From assembly GCF_026262505.1 (NCBI RefSeq), contig NW_026529215.1, forward strand, positions 159,073-223,072: a stretch of 64,000 nt of DNA. The letters are read 5' to 3'. Numbering within the stretch: position 1 is the stretch's first letter; each line of letters starts with the position of its first letter. Under the pieces are notes generated by a model. That model saw only the letters and a list, made by a program, of their open reading frames with translations. It was not told the origin of the DNA and did no database searches. Source of the stretch: Trichomonas vaginalis G3 (Eukaryota > Parabasalia > Trichomonadida > Trichomonadidae). A program made the position numbers and the translations under genes. This document shows, in pieces, positions 37,527-48,599 of the stretch.

Positions 37527-37921
37527 AAAATATAAGTATTTTTTTGTTACAAATAAAAATTTGATATATATAATATATTAAAATTACTATACTAATTGTC
37601 ACTAGTTATATATTTAGATCGAATTAACTGGATAAAATCTTGTCTGATTTTATATCCAAATCAGTTGGATTTTAAATGGTCGGATGATTGTTAAGTGATA
37701 GCGTGATTAATTATCTCAACAGAATGAGCATGGATAGCTAAATATTTTTTTGAATTGTAATTCAAATGAAGATATTGCTTATGCTAATTGGATAGAAGTC
37801 CTTCAGAGTGTAGAAGATATATTGTAAAATAGATTCTTTCAAAAGAGCCTTAAATCTAATCATCATATCAGATGATTATTTTTGTCACTTTTTCTCATTC
37901 TTTTCTAAAACAAAAATTATC
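37527..37921. other. Intergenic, no gene seen
   Basis: 395 bp, AT-rich. Near its right end TCACTTTTTCTCATTC gives two initiator-like matches ~30-50 bp before the next ATG. Confidence 0.45.
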
Positions 37922-39604
37922 ATGCTTTCGTTTTTACTTTTAGAAAGAACATGGCCTGTCATAATTCCTAGGTTACTTAGTACAGCTAGGCGCATGTCTT
38001 TGAGCCCTCAACAATTTTCCGAAGATTTTTTAAACAGTTCATTTAACTTAAATGACCACGTTGAATATTGTTCTCATTATAAAAATGAGTCATGTTTCCT
38101 TGTAGCTACTTACTTTATTAATCAAAATGGTAATTATCAAAAACGAGATCTTATTTCAGCAATTTCAAGTTTATTTGAAAAATGTGCAAGTACAAATCAG
38201 CATTGTGCAGATATACTTGTTCAATTAGAGTATTTTCATACGCCAAATATCACTATTTTCGATGCATTGAAAATTTACGATCATTATCAATCAGATTCTA
38301 TTTTTTGCCATCTACTCCACATAGCCCTTCACCATGCAGTTGATTTTGTTGATTACGAAAATTATTTATTAATTAACCAAATTACGAGACTTGCGTTTCT
38401 GGAATACACAGCAGACCCATTAAGAGCAAAGATAAATACAGAATACATTGATTCCATTATCAAAGAAGATAATATTCTAAAAATCGAAAGAATAATGGAC
38501 AAATTTTTGATTTCCAGTAAGACATGGCAAGAAATACCTGATTCCGATAATTATTTGCTGAAATATTCACGGGTTCGTCAATTATTTTTAAATGATCTCA
38601 ACAAAAAAGCGGATTCTGCAGGAAGCATAGGCCAAACTATGAAGATTCTTTTAGAAAATGATAATCCAAACACAACAAATTATACGTATATACTCAACAA
38701 CTGCTACAAAAAGCAAAGTAAGTTTAATACTCAGTTATCTGCCATTATACAATTATTTGGACTTGCAAATGGTACTAGGGCATCTGATGCCGTGCCACTG
38801 ATCAAGTCTCTTTCAGATGATGGCGATATTTTCTTTTCTGAATTGGCTATTTTCTTAAATCTCTTCTTTGAAGACTTGAAAATGCCAGAAATTGGTTTAG
38901 AATACGATTACTTTGAAGATAGTCTTATAGAAGCCTTTATAGATGATGTTTCTCTAAGAAATTCTTCGATCAGTAAGAAATACGTTGATTTGCGAAAGTT
39001 TTTGGACGTTTCACCTGTATTTAGTGATATCATTGTTGCCGAAGAGATGATGAGAGAAGGTTATTGGGACAGCGCTCAGTTTTTATTGGAAAGAATGTCA
39101 TTAATGGGAAATTGCCATGCATTGAAGCTTCTTAAGTACATAACATCAAAAAGGAAGATGGATATTAACCAAGTTCTCAAGCTTGAGAAGCTTTTCTGTA
39201 ACTCTACAACAGAAAATAAATTTTATAAGAACAAACACTTGGATCCGAAGATTCTTTCAATCATTGATAAATATCCTATTAGTAGCTACTATTATTCCCA
39301 TAATTCTGAGCCTCCAGAAGTTGCTAGAGCTTATTATAGTTATGCAGTTGAGAAAAACAACGAATCTCTTTTCAAAAGAATTAACAGAAGGATTTCCCTG
39401 GAAATAGATATATTAATACAGCAGACTTACGAAGGAATGTTCATAGAAATGTCATTTTCAACGAAATTTGTCATTGTTATCACTTTTATCTTCCTAATAA
39501 TCAAGGTTGCGAATAATGTGAAGACTCAGCTCTTTGATAACAATCAAAGACCAGTCTTTTTGAACGTTAATTCTCCAGTTCCAAAACCAGCTCGCGTAAA
39601 TTAG
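37922..39604 (+). CDS. Membrane protein with helical (SEL1/TPR-like) repeats, Hrd3/SEL1L candidate
   Basis: A 560-residue product. The N terminus (MLSFLLLERTWPVII) may be a weak signal or anchor; the bulk is alpha-helical with repeated short helices such as VARAYYSYAVEKNNESLF and ALKLLKYITSKRKM; a single transmembrane segment FVIVITFIFLIIKVA lies at about 516-530 with a ~30-residue basic/Pro tail. N-glycosylation sites (NES, NIT, NTT, NYT) are frequent in the large part. A lumenal helical-repeat domain with one C-terminal anchor fits SEL1L/Hrd3 of the ER-associated degradation ligase, but the SEL1 consensus is weak, so another ER or Golgi protein is possible. Confidence 0.55.
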   Translation: MLSFLLLERTWPVIIPRLLSTARRMSLSPQQFSEDFLNSSFNLNDHVEYCSHYKNESCFLVATYFINQNGNYQKRDLISAISSLFEKCASTNQHCADILVQLEYFHTPNITIFDALKIYDHYQSDSIFCHLLHIALHHAVDFVDYENYLLINQITRLAFLEYTADPLRAKINTEYIDSIIKEDNILKIERIMDKFLISSKTWQEIPDSDNYLLKYSRVRQLFLNDLNKKADSAGSIGQTMKILLENDNPNTTNYTYILNNCYKKQSKFNTQLSAIIQLFGLANGTRASDAVPLIKSLSDDGDIFFSELAIFLNLFFEDLKMPEIGLEYDYFEDSLIEAFIDDVSLRNSSISKKYVDLRKFLDVSPVFSDIIVAEEMMREGYWDSAQFLLERMSLMGNCHALKLLKYITSKRKMDINQVLKLEKLFCNSTTENKFYKNKHLDPKILSIIDKYPISSYYYSHNSEPPEVARAYYSYAVEKNNESLFKRINRRISLEIDILIQQTYEGMFIEMSFSTKFVIVITFIFLIIKVANNVKTQLFDNNQRPVFLNVNSPVPKPARVN

Positions 39605-39934
39605 ATATTTGTTATGTAATCTTGAATAAAATGGAATTGTGTGTTGTTATTTTGTTAAACATTCTTAATTTTTAAAATAATTTCAATATCACAACTTTTT
39701 TGCATTAATCATCACCTATTTGAGATATCACTATATGATAATGCTTCCAAGTAATAGATTAATTGTACATTTGTCCAGAAATATGAGACTTTTACACATA
39801 TATTATTAGTTATTAATTTCAAATCATAACTACAATTTTTTATAATAATAAAAATAAATAATATTAGTGCTAGAGTAAATAGATAAAACCTTTTAATCAT
39901 AATTACAATTTTTTATAATAATAAAAATAAATAA
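39605..39934. other. Convergent intergenic region
   Basis: 330 bp. Contains a duplicated ~36-bp stretch (ACAATTTTTTATAATAATAA at 39,832 and 39,905), the second just before the 3' end of the next gene. No gene. Confidence 0.55.
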
Positions 39935-40618
39935 TTAGAGTGTTTTAAGAGCATCTTGGATTTTTGTAAGTAATGGATCTCTATCGGCTGTATTAACGGT
40001 AAGTAAATATGTAGCCAATGTTTGTTGATCTTTTTCGATTTTGACTGCATTAAATTTAATTTTATTGGTTTTTACTGGCTCAACATGCATTCCTTTGAAC
40101 AATCTAGCATTGAGGCATGGTGTCTTCAATTGCTGGCGTCTCATTGTAAGTCGATATCCTCCTTCTGACTTATTGAAGTGCAAATTACCGGAGCCACGCT
40201 CAGCCCAAGAGGATGACTTGTTTTTTCCAACAACCAATTCGTGAAGCATAGCTTTGCAATCCATTAAAATTTCGTCGTTTTCTTCGCCACTAGGGCCTTT
40301 TTCTTCAAAAGTATTTTCATATCCCATTTGTGAATCATCTCCTTCTTCATTTGGATTGTTTTCTACCTTTTCTTTTGATGCTTGACGAACATTTAACTTT
40401 AAACCATTTACAGGTGATTGAAAATTGAATGATGCAGCTTCGAATGGCTTTTTAGGATCCATCGATGATGTAAAAGTTACTCCTGTACCAAAATGATATG
40501 ATATTGGATTATCTTTTGCTTTAAGTGGAGCTACAAGTTTATCTTTCGAAAAGGAAAATGATTTTGCTCCAAGATTCGGAAGTGGGTTATTTCCTTCCTT
40601 CTTTAATCCCCAATTCAT
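39935..40618 (-). CDS. Nup50/RanBP3-like Ran-binding protein
   Basis: A 227-residue product. Residues ~1-115 are low-complexity with F-x-F-type phrases (KSFSFSKDKL, ASFNFQSP), like FG-poor nucleoporin linkers. Residues ~115-227 are a RanBD1 domain: CKAMLHELVVG, then SSSWAERGSGNLHFNKSEGGY (the W-x-ERG-x-G-x-L signature), RLTMRRQQLKTPCLNARLFKGM and a C-terminal helix. It would bind RanGTP at the pore basket or in the nucleus. This architecture (linker then C-terminal RanBD) is that of Nup50/Nup2 and RanBP3. Intact; good confidence in the domain, less in orthology. Confidence 0.83.
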   Translation of the reverse strand: MNWGLKKEGNNPLPNLGAKSFSFSKDKLVAPLKAKDNPISYHFGTGVTFTSSMDPKKPFEAASFNFQSPVNGLKLNVRQASKEKVENNPNEEGDDSQMGYENTFEEKGPSGEENDEILMDCKAMLHELVVGKNKSSSWAERGSGNLHFNKSEGGYRLTMRRQQLKTPCLNARLFKGMHVEPVKTNKIKFNAVKIEKDQQTLATYLLTVNTADRDPLLTKIQDALKTL

Positions 40619-41191
40619 TTAAATGTGTCAAATTTTTGATTGGCGTGAATAAAAGAATTGTTTATACAAGAAGTATTCCTAAGTATATATGGATCTCTTA
40701 TTATAATCCTTACTAATCATTCTGTCAGATTCAGATGGTTTGGCTGCATTGGTAGCAATTTCGATTTCCGAGTTATTCGATATCAAATTCATTAACAAAT
40801 ATATTAAGTCACGGGTTAATATTAATATGAATTGGTTTAAAAAAATGAAATTAAAAAAAAATTATCAATTTATTATGAGAAATATTTAAGCATCCAGTAA
40901 TGCCTAATGATGGATAATGGCTAAATATACAATGGATGACTGCAAAAATGTATGAGTAGATATTGTTGAAATTTGTTGCTCTCTATACATTAATACGCTA
41001 ATATACTTGAGGTGAGCATATGTAAGTTAACGCACTTGATTAAAATGAATGGAAATCATTCGAAAATTAGTGCAAAATGAATGGAAATCATTCAATTTGT
41101 ACAATAAATTATAAGAAATAAGTAATACGTATATATAAGCTTGTTGTGACACGTTGGGATGAGATTGTTTTTGTTTAAAATTGCAAAAGTT
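40619..41191. other. Intergenic, no gene seen
   Basis: About 570 bp, AT-rich; a short duplication (AATGAATGGAAATCATTC) at ~41,044 and ~41,077 is itself palindromic around GAAATC. Nothing else seen. Confidence 0.45.
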
Positions 41192-41656
41192 TTATACATT
41201 TTGCCCTAAAACCGTGGTATCAACGTTGATTGATTGCATTTCAAATGTAAGAGATATTGAGATTGCAATAATTGTAGAAATAATTACCAAAATGACGGAA
41301 ATGATCCACCATATCAACCTAATTGGGAAAGAACTATGAATTGTAATAAAGATTACATGTAAAATAAATGTTGTCGAAATGAAATCAAGTGCATTTCGAG
41401 ATTTTCCAATAATAAAGTAATAGGCTATCCCCAATAAGGAAAATGCAAGTAGATATGCGAAAGAAGATATAAGATAATACTTGTTACTAAGTGCAATTAC
41501 ATAGAAATTACTTATTTGTTCCTCGGAGAAGGGTAATTTGAATAAAAAATCAAGAACCAATACAATAAAAGTGTATAATGCATAAAATGTGCACTGCATA
41601 GCACATATTTGCATTATGATAAAGAATGGATCAAAAGGAATACGTGGTTTAAACAT
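41192..41656 (-). CDS. SYS1: SYS1-like Golgi membrane protein
   Basis: A 154-residue four-transmembrane protein aligning with SYS1 through its length: start MFKPRIPFDPFFIIMQIC, loop DFLFKLPFSEEQ, TM2 SSFAYLLAFSLLGIAYYFI, the conserved GKSRNALDFISTTFILH, then FPIRLIWWIISVI. SYS1 recruits ARFRP1/ARL3 to the Golgi by binding its acetylated N terminus. The ATG at 41,656 is preferred; upstream in-frame codons come from a transposon end at 41,689. No initiator-like motif is seen in the 33 bp between the transposon and the ATG, so the original promoter may have been displaced. Stop is in TAAA context. Confidence 0.87.
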   Translation of the reverse strand: MFKPRIPFDPFFIIMQICAMQCTFYALYTFIVLVLDFLFKLPFSEEQISNFYVIALSNKYYLISSFAYLLAFSLLGIAYYFIIGKSRNALDFISTTFILHVIFITIHSSFPIRLIWWIISVILVIISTIIAISISLTFEMQSINVDTTVLGQNV

Positions 41657-41688
41657 GAAATCTCTGTAATATAAAAAATTGAATTTTT

Positions 41689-42352
41689 TAAGGGTGCACA
41701 CGAGAGGATCATGTAAACTTCAGAATTTAGAACCTTATTTTTAGGCATTATCTTGGCTACCTATTTAGGCTCGAAAAGCAAAAAATATCAAAAAATACAA
41801 CTTGACTCCATTATGAGCCTTTCATGGAGGTAGTTTTTATCCGCTAGTATTTTCCCTTTGAATCTCTTTACAATTCGAAATCAAATTCAAATCTCAGTAG
41901 AAGAAAGGAAGAATCGACTTACTACGGTTGTAATACGAATAAATACATATATTTAATTATTTTTATTTACATAATAATTGTTTGAAGCTCATATTCCATC
42001 AAATTTTTAAATAAAAACATTAAAATGTTGAAAATGTTCATATATTTTAATAGGGTTTTGGCACTTTATTGAGGAATTACTACATACATAGTCGAACTGA
42101 ACTTGATATTTTGAAATTTAAATTATTTATCAAAATTAAAATTTAACTTGAAATTTATAATTATTTAGTCATATTTTGCATAATTCTAAGTAGATTTTGT
42201 AAAAAATCAAGAAAGAAAAATTTTAACGTGCTTTATTTTTTCTTTTTTATAATAATATATATTATTATATAATTAACACATTCATAATGTTTCACCCTTT
42301 CAAAAATATAATCCTCCTCCTCTCAAATAAACGTACATACGGGGGCACCCTT
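41689..42352. mobile_element. 664-bp non-autonomous element with TTAA ends
   Basis: Left end TTAAGGGTGCACACGAG, right end GGGGGCACCCTTAA: a short imperfect inverted repeat GGGTGC / GCACCC within TTAA on both sides, as for TTAA-inserting (piggyBac-type) elements. No gene inside. A 47-bp fragment of the same end is at 26,745 and a shorter one (TTAAGGGTGCCCAC) at 54,770. It sits 33 bp upstream of SYS1. Confidence 0.7.
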
Positions 42353-43165
42353 AAAAAAAAGAAAATTCTCAATAAATATAGTTTAATCATGAGGACAATT
42401 GTAACAACAAACTCACCAACGTTGAAACCCTACCAATCGATTTTTTGAGAATTTCCAATGAATCTATATAAAGGATAAGCGGTATGTGTTTTTGCAAGTT
42501 GTGAGAGTGAGATAAAATAAGCATCATAAAACCTCATAACAAAGAATTTTGCATTTTTTGGAGTTGAACATCAAGAACTATTCAATTCTTCGCTACTTAA
42601 ACTATTCCAAAAAGAAATGCTTGCTTTTTGAACCGAATAAAGTTTCGAGTTTTTTTTTTAAAAAAATGTGTATTTAGTTGGCAAAACGAAATTGTATTTT
42701 TGTAAGGTTAATTAATTGAATGCTTGTAAGAAATTTTTGAATAATCTTAATCAATTGATAACGAGTAATTACGATTATGAATGATTGTTCCATCCAAATG
42801 ATCCTGATATGCATAATATAAAAAATGCAATCAAAAATGATGATTTCCTATTTCATTCAATATTTGAACGATAAAAATTGAAGTATTTCAGATTGAAAAG
42901 TGACTTTCATAAAAATATGACAATTCCGGTAAGTTTACTATTCTTTTGAAAGTATGTTGATTTAACAAAAAGATTTTTTATTTTTTGAGAGAAGCATCAA
43001 AAATAAATGAATTTGACTATAAAATAATCACCTTTCGAATTTTTTATTTTACTATCGAGTTTTTGGTTACATAAATTATTTAATTTGATAAATTTAAGTT
43101 ATTTCATTTTCGATAAATTAAACCAATTTTCTCTCAAAAAAAATCAGTTTTATTATTTTAATCTT
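42353..43165. other. Intergenic, no gene seen
   Basis: About 810 bp, very AT-rich. No coding frame or repeat noticed beyond A/T runs. The next gene's upstream in-frame codons (from 43,085) are non-ATG and not used. Confidence 0.45.
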
Positions 43166-44167
43166 ATGATTTCCGTCACGATCATGCTTGCGTTTTCCAG
43201 AATGAACTACCAATGGGATGATTATTTCAGCACTGCAAATTCATATATCAAAGTAAAAAGTCCAAATCAATTGTTTTCAAAAACAATTGATCTTAATTTT
43301 TATATTACTCAGTCAACTTTTTCAAAATTACATAATAGAGCGATCTACATATCATACAAAGATGGACCACTGATTTTGGTTGAATCTGCATCAATAATTG
43401 ATTGCTCATCCTCAGATAACAACAAAGGAGGTTCTATTTTCTTCGATGGTAATAGTTTCATATTATCTAAATGTTGTTTGTTAAAATCTAATATGTTTGG
43501 TACGAATAAAGATGGAACTGCGGCTTATACTGAATGTAAAAATTCAAGTCAAAGCAAAAACAATATTTTACTTTCAAATGTGTTTCAGAACGCAGATCAA
43601 ACAGACAACAGCGGATCAACACTTATTTTGCAAAAGGGCTCTATTCTCTTTAATTATTTAAATTTCACAGAAAATAAATGCATATCCTCTGGTCTAATCA
43701 CCATGATAGGTAACGATAGCGCATGGATAAACAATACAAACATTATAGAAAATAACGATGAAGGAATTGCTGGTGTTCTCGAAAATGTAGGATTTTATGA
43801 ATTTTTACTTAAAGATAATGTATGTGCAGCAGATGATGGTGACAAACTTATGTTTTCATTACCTAGTCCTGAGTTTTATTTATTAAATTATGTAGTAATG
43901 GATGAAACTCATGCAAATGTGATAGTTTCAACTGGAAACGTTTATTTTGGAGATGGATATATATGTGCAGGTATTGCAGCAAATGGAATTATCTCTGTTG
44001 GAACCGCCAAATTTGCTTGTCCCGATCCGACTCCAACTGTTGAATTACCAGTTGAAAATAAATGTGCTTTTTATGTGAATAAAAAGGCTGATAACACGTT
44101 TGATGATAGAAGTGGAAAACATCATGTCGGATTAGTAGCCCTTCTTGGTTATAGTTCGATGAGCTAA
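43166..44167 (+). pseudogene. Pmp-like surface protein, paralogue 1, tail lost by frameshift
   Basis: A 333-residue product (start MISVTIMLAFSRMNYQW, a signal peptide) of the trichomonad surface family with right-handed beta-helix repeats: SSDNNKGGSIFFDGNSFIL (GG-S-I-F motif), LKSNMFGTNKDGTAAYTE, NLTFxNN-type rungs. Many N-glycosylation sites. The family normally ends with a transmembrane helix and a short tail; here the helix region is shrunk (HHVGLVALLGYS) and the frame stops, while the 3' flank at 44,170-44,226 still encodes a YKKILVGSEIKLRELDE tail in another frame. So the membrane anchor is lost and the gene is probably dead or encodes a secreted form. Confidence 0.7.
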
Positions 44168-44633
44168 TCTTGAAATATAAAAAAATTTTAGTAGGTTCTG
44201 AAATCAAATTGAGAGAACTCGATGAATAATTGAAAATTTTGTTTTATTAGTACTCAAATAAAATATCATGTTTTAGTATTATGATACAAGCCTGGAATTT
44301 CACATTAATCTCAAAAGTAAGAGTTTATATTATTTAATAAAAGTCATCTAAATGATTAAAACATGCAAAAACATTAATTCTTAACCGAACTGTTTTCATT
44401 GAATTAATTCGGATTGTAAAAGCGGTTTTAGAGTATACTCTAATTTGATTCACTTTTCTTTGTTATCATTATTCAGAATTCTTTAATTTATAAAATTTTT
44501 TGCGGTTATTTCATAAAATAAAATTGAGTCTATGATACTATTATATCATGAATTTCGATTTTCACGGGGAAATTTTTTTATAAAAATTTGTCAATTTTCT
44601 TTCAAAAAATCGTAAAAAAAACAAGGTACATTC
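44168..44633. other. Intergenic; begins with orphaned tail-coding sequence
   Basis: About 466 bp. The first ~60 bp encode the displaced cytoplasmic tail of the preceding surface protein; the rest is AT-rich without gene. Confidence 0.55.
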
Positions 44634-45218
44634 ATGAATTTATTTAAGAATATCTTTCCTTTTTTCAGACTGAACTGTGAATGGACTGATTATTACAGTA
44701 ATGGAGATACATATCAGGAAGTAACGAATCGTGATCAGTTGTTTTCGAAAACTGATGGGCAAAATTATTATGTTTCTCAGTCAATGTTTTCAGGATTAAA
44801 TAGCCGAGCTGTCTATATATCATACCAAGATTTTCCTATACTATTAATTGAATCGACGACAATAAATGAATGTTCATCTTCTGATAATAACCAAGGGGGC
44901 TCAATTTTCTTCAACGGGAATAGTATAGTATTTTCTAAAAGCTGTATATTAAAATCTAATATGTTCGGAACGAATAAAGATGGTACTGCAGCTTATTTTG
45001 AATGTAAAAATTCGGATCAAAGTAAAAACCACGTTTTATTTTCCAGTGTATTTCAGAATGCAGATCAAACAGCAGATAGTAAAACAACACTAACTTTACA
45101 AAAAGGTTCGGTTTTCTTAAATCATTTTAATTTCACAAATAATAAATGCATATCCTCAGGTCTATTAAATATTCTAGGCAGTCATAATGTATGGATAAAC
45201 AACACACTTTTTATTCAA
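44634..45218 (+). pseudogene. Pmp-like surface protein, paralogue 2, truncated by SINE-like insertion
   Basis: About 195 residues homologous to paralogue 1 (WTDYYSNGDTYQEVTNRDQL, SSSDNNQGGSIFFNGNSIVF, CISSGLLNILGS), roughly 65 percent identical by eye. The signal peptide is weaker (MNLFKNIFPFFRL). It stops where the 250-bp repeat begins at 45,219, immediately after WINNTLFIQ, so the C-terminal half, anchor and tail are absent. The tandem pair arose by duplication and both copies are now damaged in different ways. Confidence 0.78.
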
Positions 45219-45468
45219 AGAGTAGGTGCCAAAAGTGCTTACTCTTAAACAACCGTCGGATTTCCGGGTGAAATCGTGACACACTTTCGTCTTTCGTAGG
45301 CAGTGGTGGTTGTTACAAAAGGTAACTTCGAATGTAGCGTGAAATCTGCAAAAAAAATTCTGAAATTTGAATGGAGAACACAAAAATTGAATAGTTTACG
45401 TCAATAAAAAAGAGAAAAATGAAGCCAATGTGTCTCGAACCTAGGACTTAGAGCAGCAATCCCACTGT
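45219..45468 (-). repeat. 250-bp SINE-like repeat, copy 2
   Basis: Reverse complement of 24,118-24,367, same length and nearly identical. It has landed in paralogue 2 of the surface protein genes. No clear target duplication because the right flank is not homologous to the gene. Confidence 0.85.
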
Positions 45469-46399
45469 AAGAGAGGAATTTCTTTGCAAGAAAATATAAA
45501 GCTCAAATGTCTGAACAGTATTTATGGCAAAACTATATTCTATCCTCCTATTGAGTCAAAAATACCAATAGTAAATGAGCAAAAGATGCTATAAGATAAT
45601 GCCACATAAACTCAACCATATAGTGAAGTTCGAAGGTTTGGATGGGTTTCAAGAATAAAACTATTTTCAAGCTAACGAAAAAGCATTTGCAGACACTTTA
45701 ACTTTTGCCACTTGGTGTAAATATTCTATCAATGTCGAAGAAGAATAATTGTGTGAAGTATGTTCGTACTGCTGAAGATATGGGACTATAAATATTTTAC
45801 CAGGACTGTGAAGCCAATGCATATTTTTCAATGAAGACATACAAAGCTTTGCAGCAGAAGTTTAAGAAGAGATTACGGTCGCGAACTTATAGGAAAGGAA
45901 CCTGGTCAATTTCATTCTGACTTGCAGAAAATAACACCTGGTGAAAACAAGTTTAGCACTAACAGTCATATTTTGGTGGAAAGAGACTTACATAGAACTT
46001 ATCACGAATGATTTAAAATGAAGTTGCATTCATGCACGTTGCAAAAGGTGCAAACAAGACGTCCTTGCCTTTAAAACAGCAATGAATGTTTTCCTGAATC
46101 TATACAATTGCTATTCAATGAAGATAAGAACATTCACATACCTGTTGGAAACATATGACAAAGCCTCTGAGTTCAGTTTAATGAAACTTTACAAAGCACT
46201 TCATGATGGTCAACGAGAATTGGATTTGACTTATGTAAGTCTTCTAGTCCTTGCTTTGCTGAAAAGTTTACTTCTTCAATAAAGACTAAAACAAGCTTTA
46301 TTCGTAAGTTGAAGTTCTGAGGTCATTTATTTTGTCAGCATATGAGGTCATTCGTGATAAAAATAATGAGGTCATATTTTTTGTCATTTATGTATAACC
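45469..46399. other. Unassigned, possibly decayed coding sequence
   Basis: About 930 bp with higher codon-like texture than usual intergenic DNA but no long frame. It may be the decayed start of the family B arm 2 or an old host gene. No family recognised. Confidence 0.35.
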
Positions 46400-46762
46400 A
46401 TTGTTCTCTCTTAAACTTTGCAATAGAACAGCTTTGTATCTTCTTCCTTCTACATCTGTAATGTTTATATAATCTTTGTTATACTGTCTTAAGACATTCA
46501 TTCGTCTGTATTGAGTTCCATGAAATAATAAAAGACATCTTCAACTTGGGACATAGTAGTAGTTTCTCTAACTGTGTGATATGAGTATTTGTATAATTTC
46601 AACAGCGTCTTCAGGAAGAGAGTCAACAATGTCAAACCAAAAATAGCCATTTTGAACCAGAAATATTTCTCATGTTTTCTCTTCTTGTCGTCCATTCTTA
46701 AGTTCGAGATATGAAAGTCTCCTCTGTCTCTGCTTTATATGGTCTACTTCACGAAGTCCCCT

Positions 46763-46990
46763 TCAGGGTTTCGGAATGAAAGTTTCTGCAACTATTCTAT
46801 GTTTCATCAGCTTGTGTTGTTTTAAATTTACACAAATATAACCATCTCCTTGGTCAAACTCACTAACAACTCTTTTATTGCTTATACGTCTAATTGGATA
46901 AGGGTACTCTGAAAAGATTTCATAGTCCATTGTCATGTTCGAGTGTTTGCCAATGTCCTTCACCTTCCATGCCTTTCACTCAAATAAAAA
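46763..46990 (-). pseudogene. HNH homing-endonuclease remnant (NUMOD4-like part)
   Basis: Contains the phrase YPIRRISNKRVVSEF, then DGYICVNLKQHKLMKHRIVAETFIP, which is the NUMOD4/HNH pattern (I-SNxGRV, GYxxVxL, HRLVAxxFIPNP). Such free-standing HNH genes are common passengers in large DNA viruses and phages. It is a fossil fragment in the family B arm. Confidence 0.65.
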
Positions 46991-46999
46991 TTTAGAAAA

Positions 47000-48150
47000 A
47001 ATAAACAAGCGTGAGATTTTACAATACTGCGATGGTAGAGTTTAAGAGTTGTGCTTCAATGTAGAGACAGTCCTTATGGTCTGGAGGTAAAACACGGGCT
47101 TTATGGTCATGAGTGGAGAACATGTCTATCCAAAACTCACGATTGAAGCCAGTTAATTTATAGTATTTAGGGTTAGGAAGTGGTGAAGTTCTTTGTATGA
47201 CCAATGAACTCATTTTCAACTCCCTTACTTAAGTTTGAATATAATATAGCTTGCTTTCTATCCAAATCCTGAAATCTATTTGGAAAATTCATTTTTCCTC
47301 GGAAGCATTGCATCATAATTGAAAACATTCTTGAAATCATCACTTGGTTCAGAGATTTGAAATCTTATACGTAATGGATTTTTTTCTCTTTAGCACTTCA
47401 TTGAATGGTGAGAATACAAAATGACAGTCATGTTCCATCTTCATTTTCATTAAATTCATAATGAAAGCTATTAATTTCTATCTACCTTCTTCTTTCAGTT
47501 TGTGCAAGAAATCACGTAAAGGCTGTAAAGTTTGTACTTCAATGTTAACTTTTTTGAAATCTATTAAATGAATCATACATTGCAACATGTGTATCGTCTT
47601 TAAAGTATTTGTATATGTGAATGTTTTGGGCGCTTAAAGACTGTTCGTCATTTTCTATCTCGACTTGAAGTATAAAGTCAACCTTTCTGAAAGCACGTGT
47701 TATATACATATGTTATGCCAATGTACTTCCTTCATTTATGTTCACAATCCAGTCTGTTGGAAACTTAAACGTTACTCTGTTCCCTTTATTTTGACGTCAG
47801 GGTTTTCACTACTGAACGCAACAGATAAAGGTATTTGTCTATACATTTAATTCGGATAAAAATAAACCATTTACTCTTTCTTTGCTTCAGCTTCTTTAGC
47901 TTTTGCTTCAGCTTCTTCTCTAGCTTTCTTCGCAGCAAACGTGGGTTCTTTGTCTTCCAGCAGCTAATGCAGCAGTTGTTTTTCACTAAGTTTTCTCTTT
48001 GGTCTCTCTGGCTTTTGTTCTTGTTTTTGTTCCTTCAGTTCGGATAAAATTTGCTCCCGAATTCTTTCTTCAATGCTTCAACATCTATGACCCCTTGGGT
48101 CTTGTCCGTAGGGTTTGTTGAGTCATTTGACTGCAGATAAAAAACAAAAT
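47000..48150. other. Decayed virus-like sequence, unassigned
   Basis: Short remnants on both strands, including a Lys-rich stretch near 47,790-47,990 (minus) that could derive from a basic core protein. No family recognised. Heavily broken. Confidence 0.35.
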
Positions 48151-48599
48151 TAAAACTTAAACCGATGTAAAATGAGCTTGTCAAAATCAGAGCGAGAGTC
48201 TATTATATTAAATGACGCAAGAGGAATACAACATCCTTTCTATTACGTAAGTCAGAGTAAAGATGGTAAATATATGTAGAAAAAAGAAAGGTTCCATTAG
48301 CGAATGCAGAAGCGACAACATTAAGGTGATGGCAGGGGTGAAGCCCATAATAAAAACCTTCTTTTCAAACTGAAAAGTCAATAGAACAAGAAGAAAAGAA
48401 GCCAGATGTACTTTCAATAACGAACCAAGAGCTTATTGCAAAGTTTGTGAATTTCATTGAAAACAAACCGAGTCAAAGAACCCTGACCCACCAGTGAAAG
48501 AAGTTGAGACAAAAGAGAATGTACAGTTCATTGAAAATGTCAAGAAACAACTTCCACCACGAATGCCAAGAAGAAGAGTGAGAATAATGAAGTAAATAG

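Noticed and set aside
46082-46282. Short plus-strand frame in 45,469-46,399
   Set aside because: No motif and surrounded by stops; kept only as part of an unassigned decayed region.
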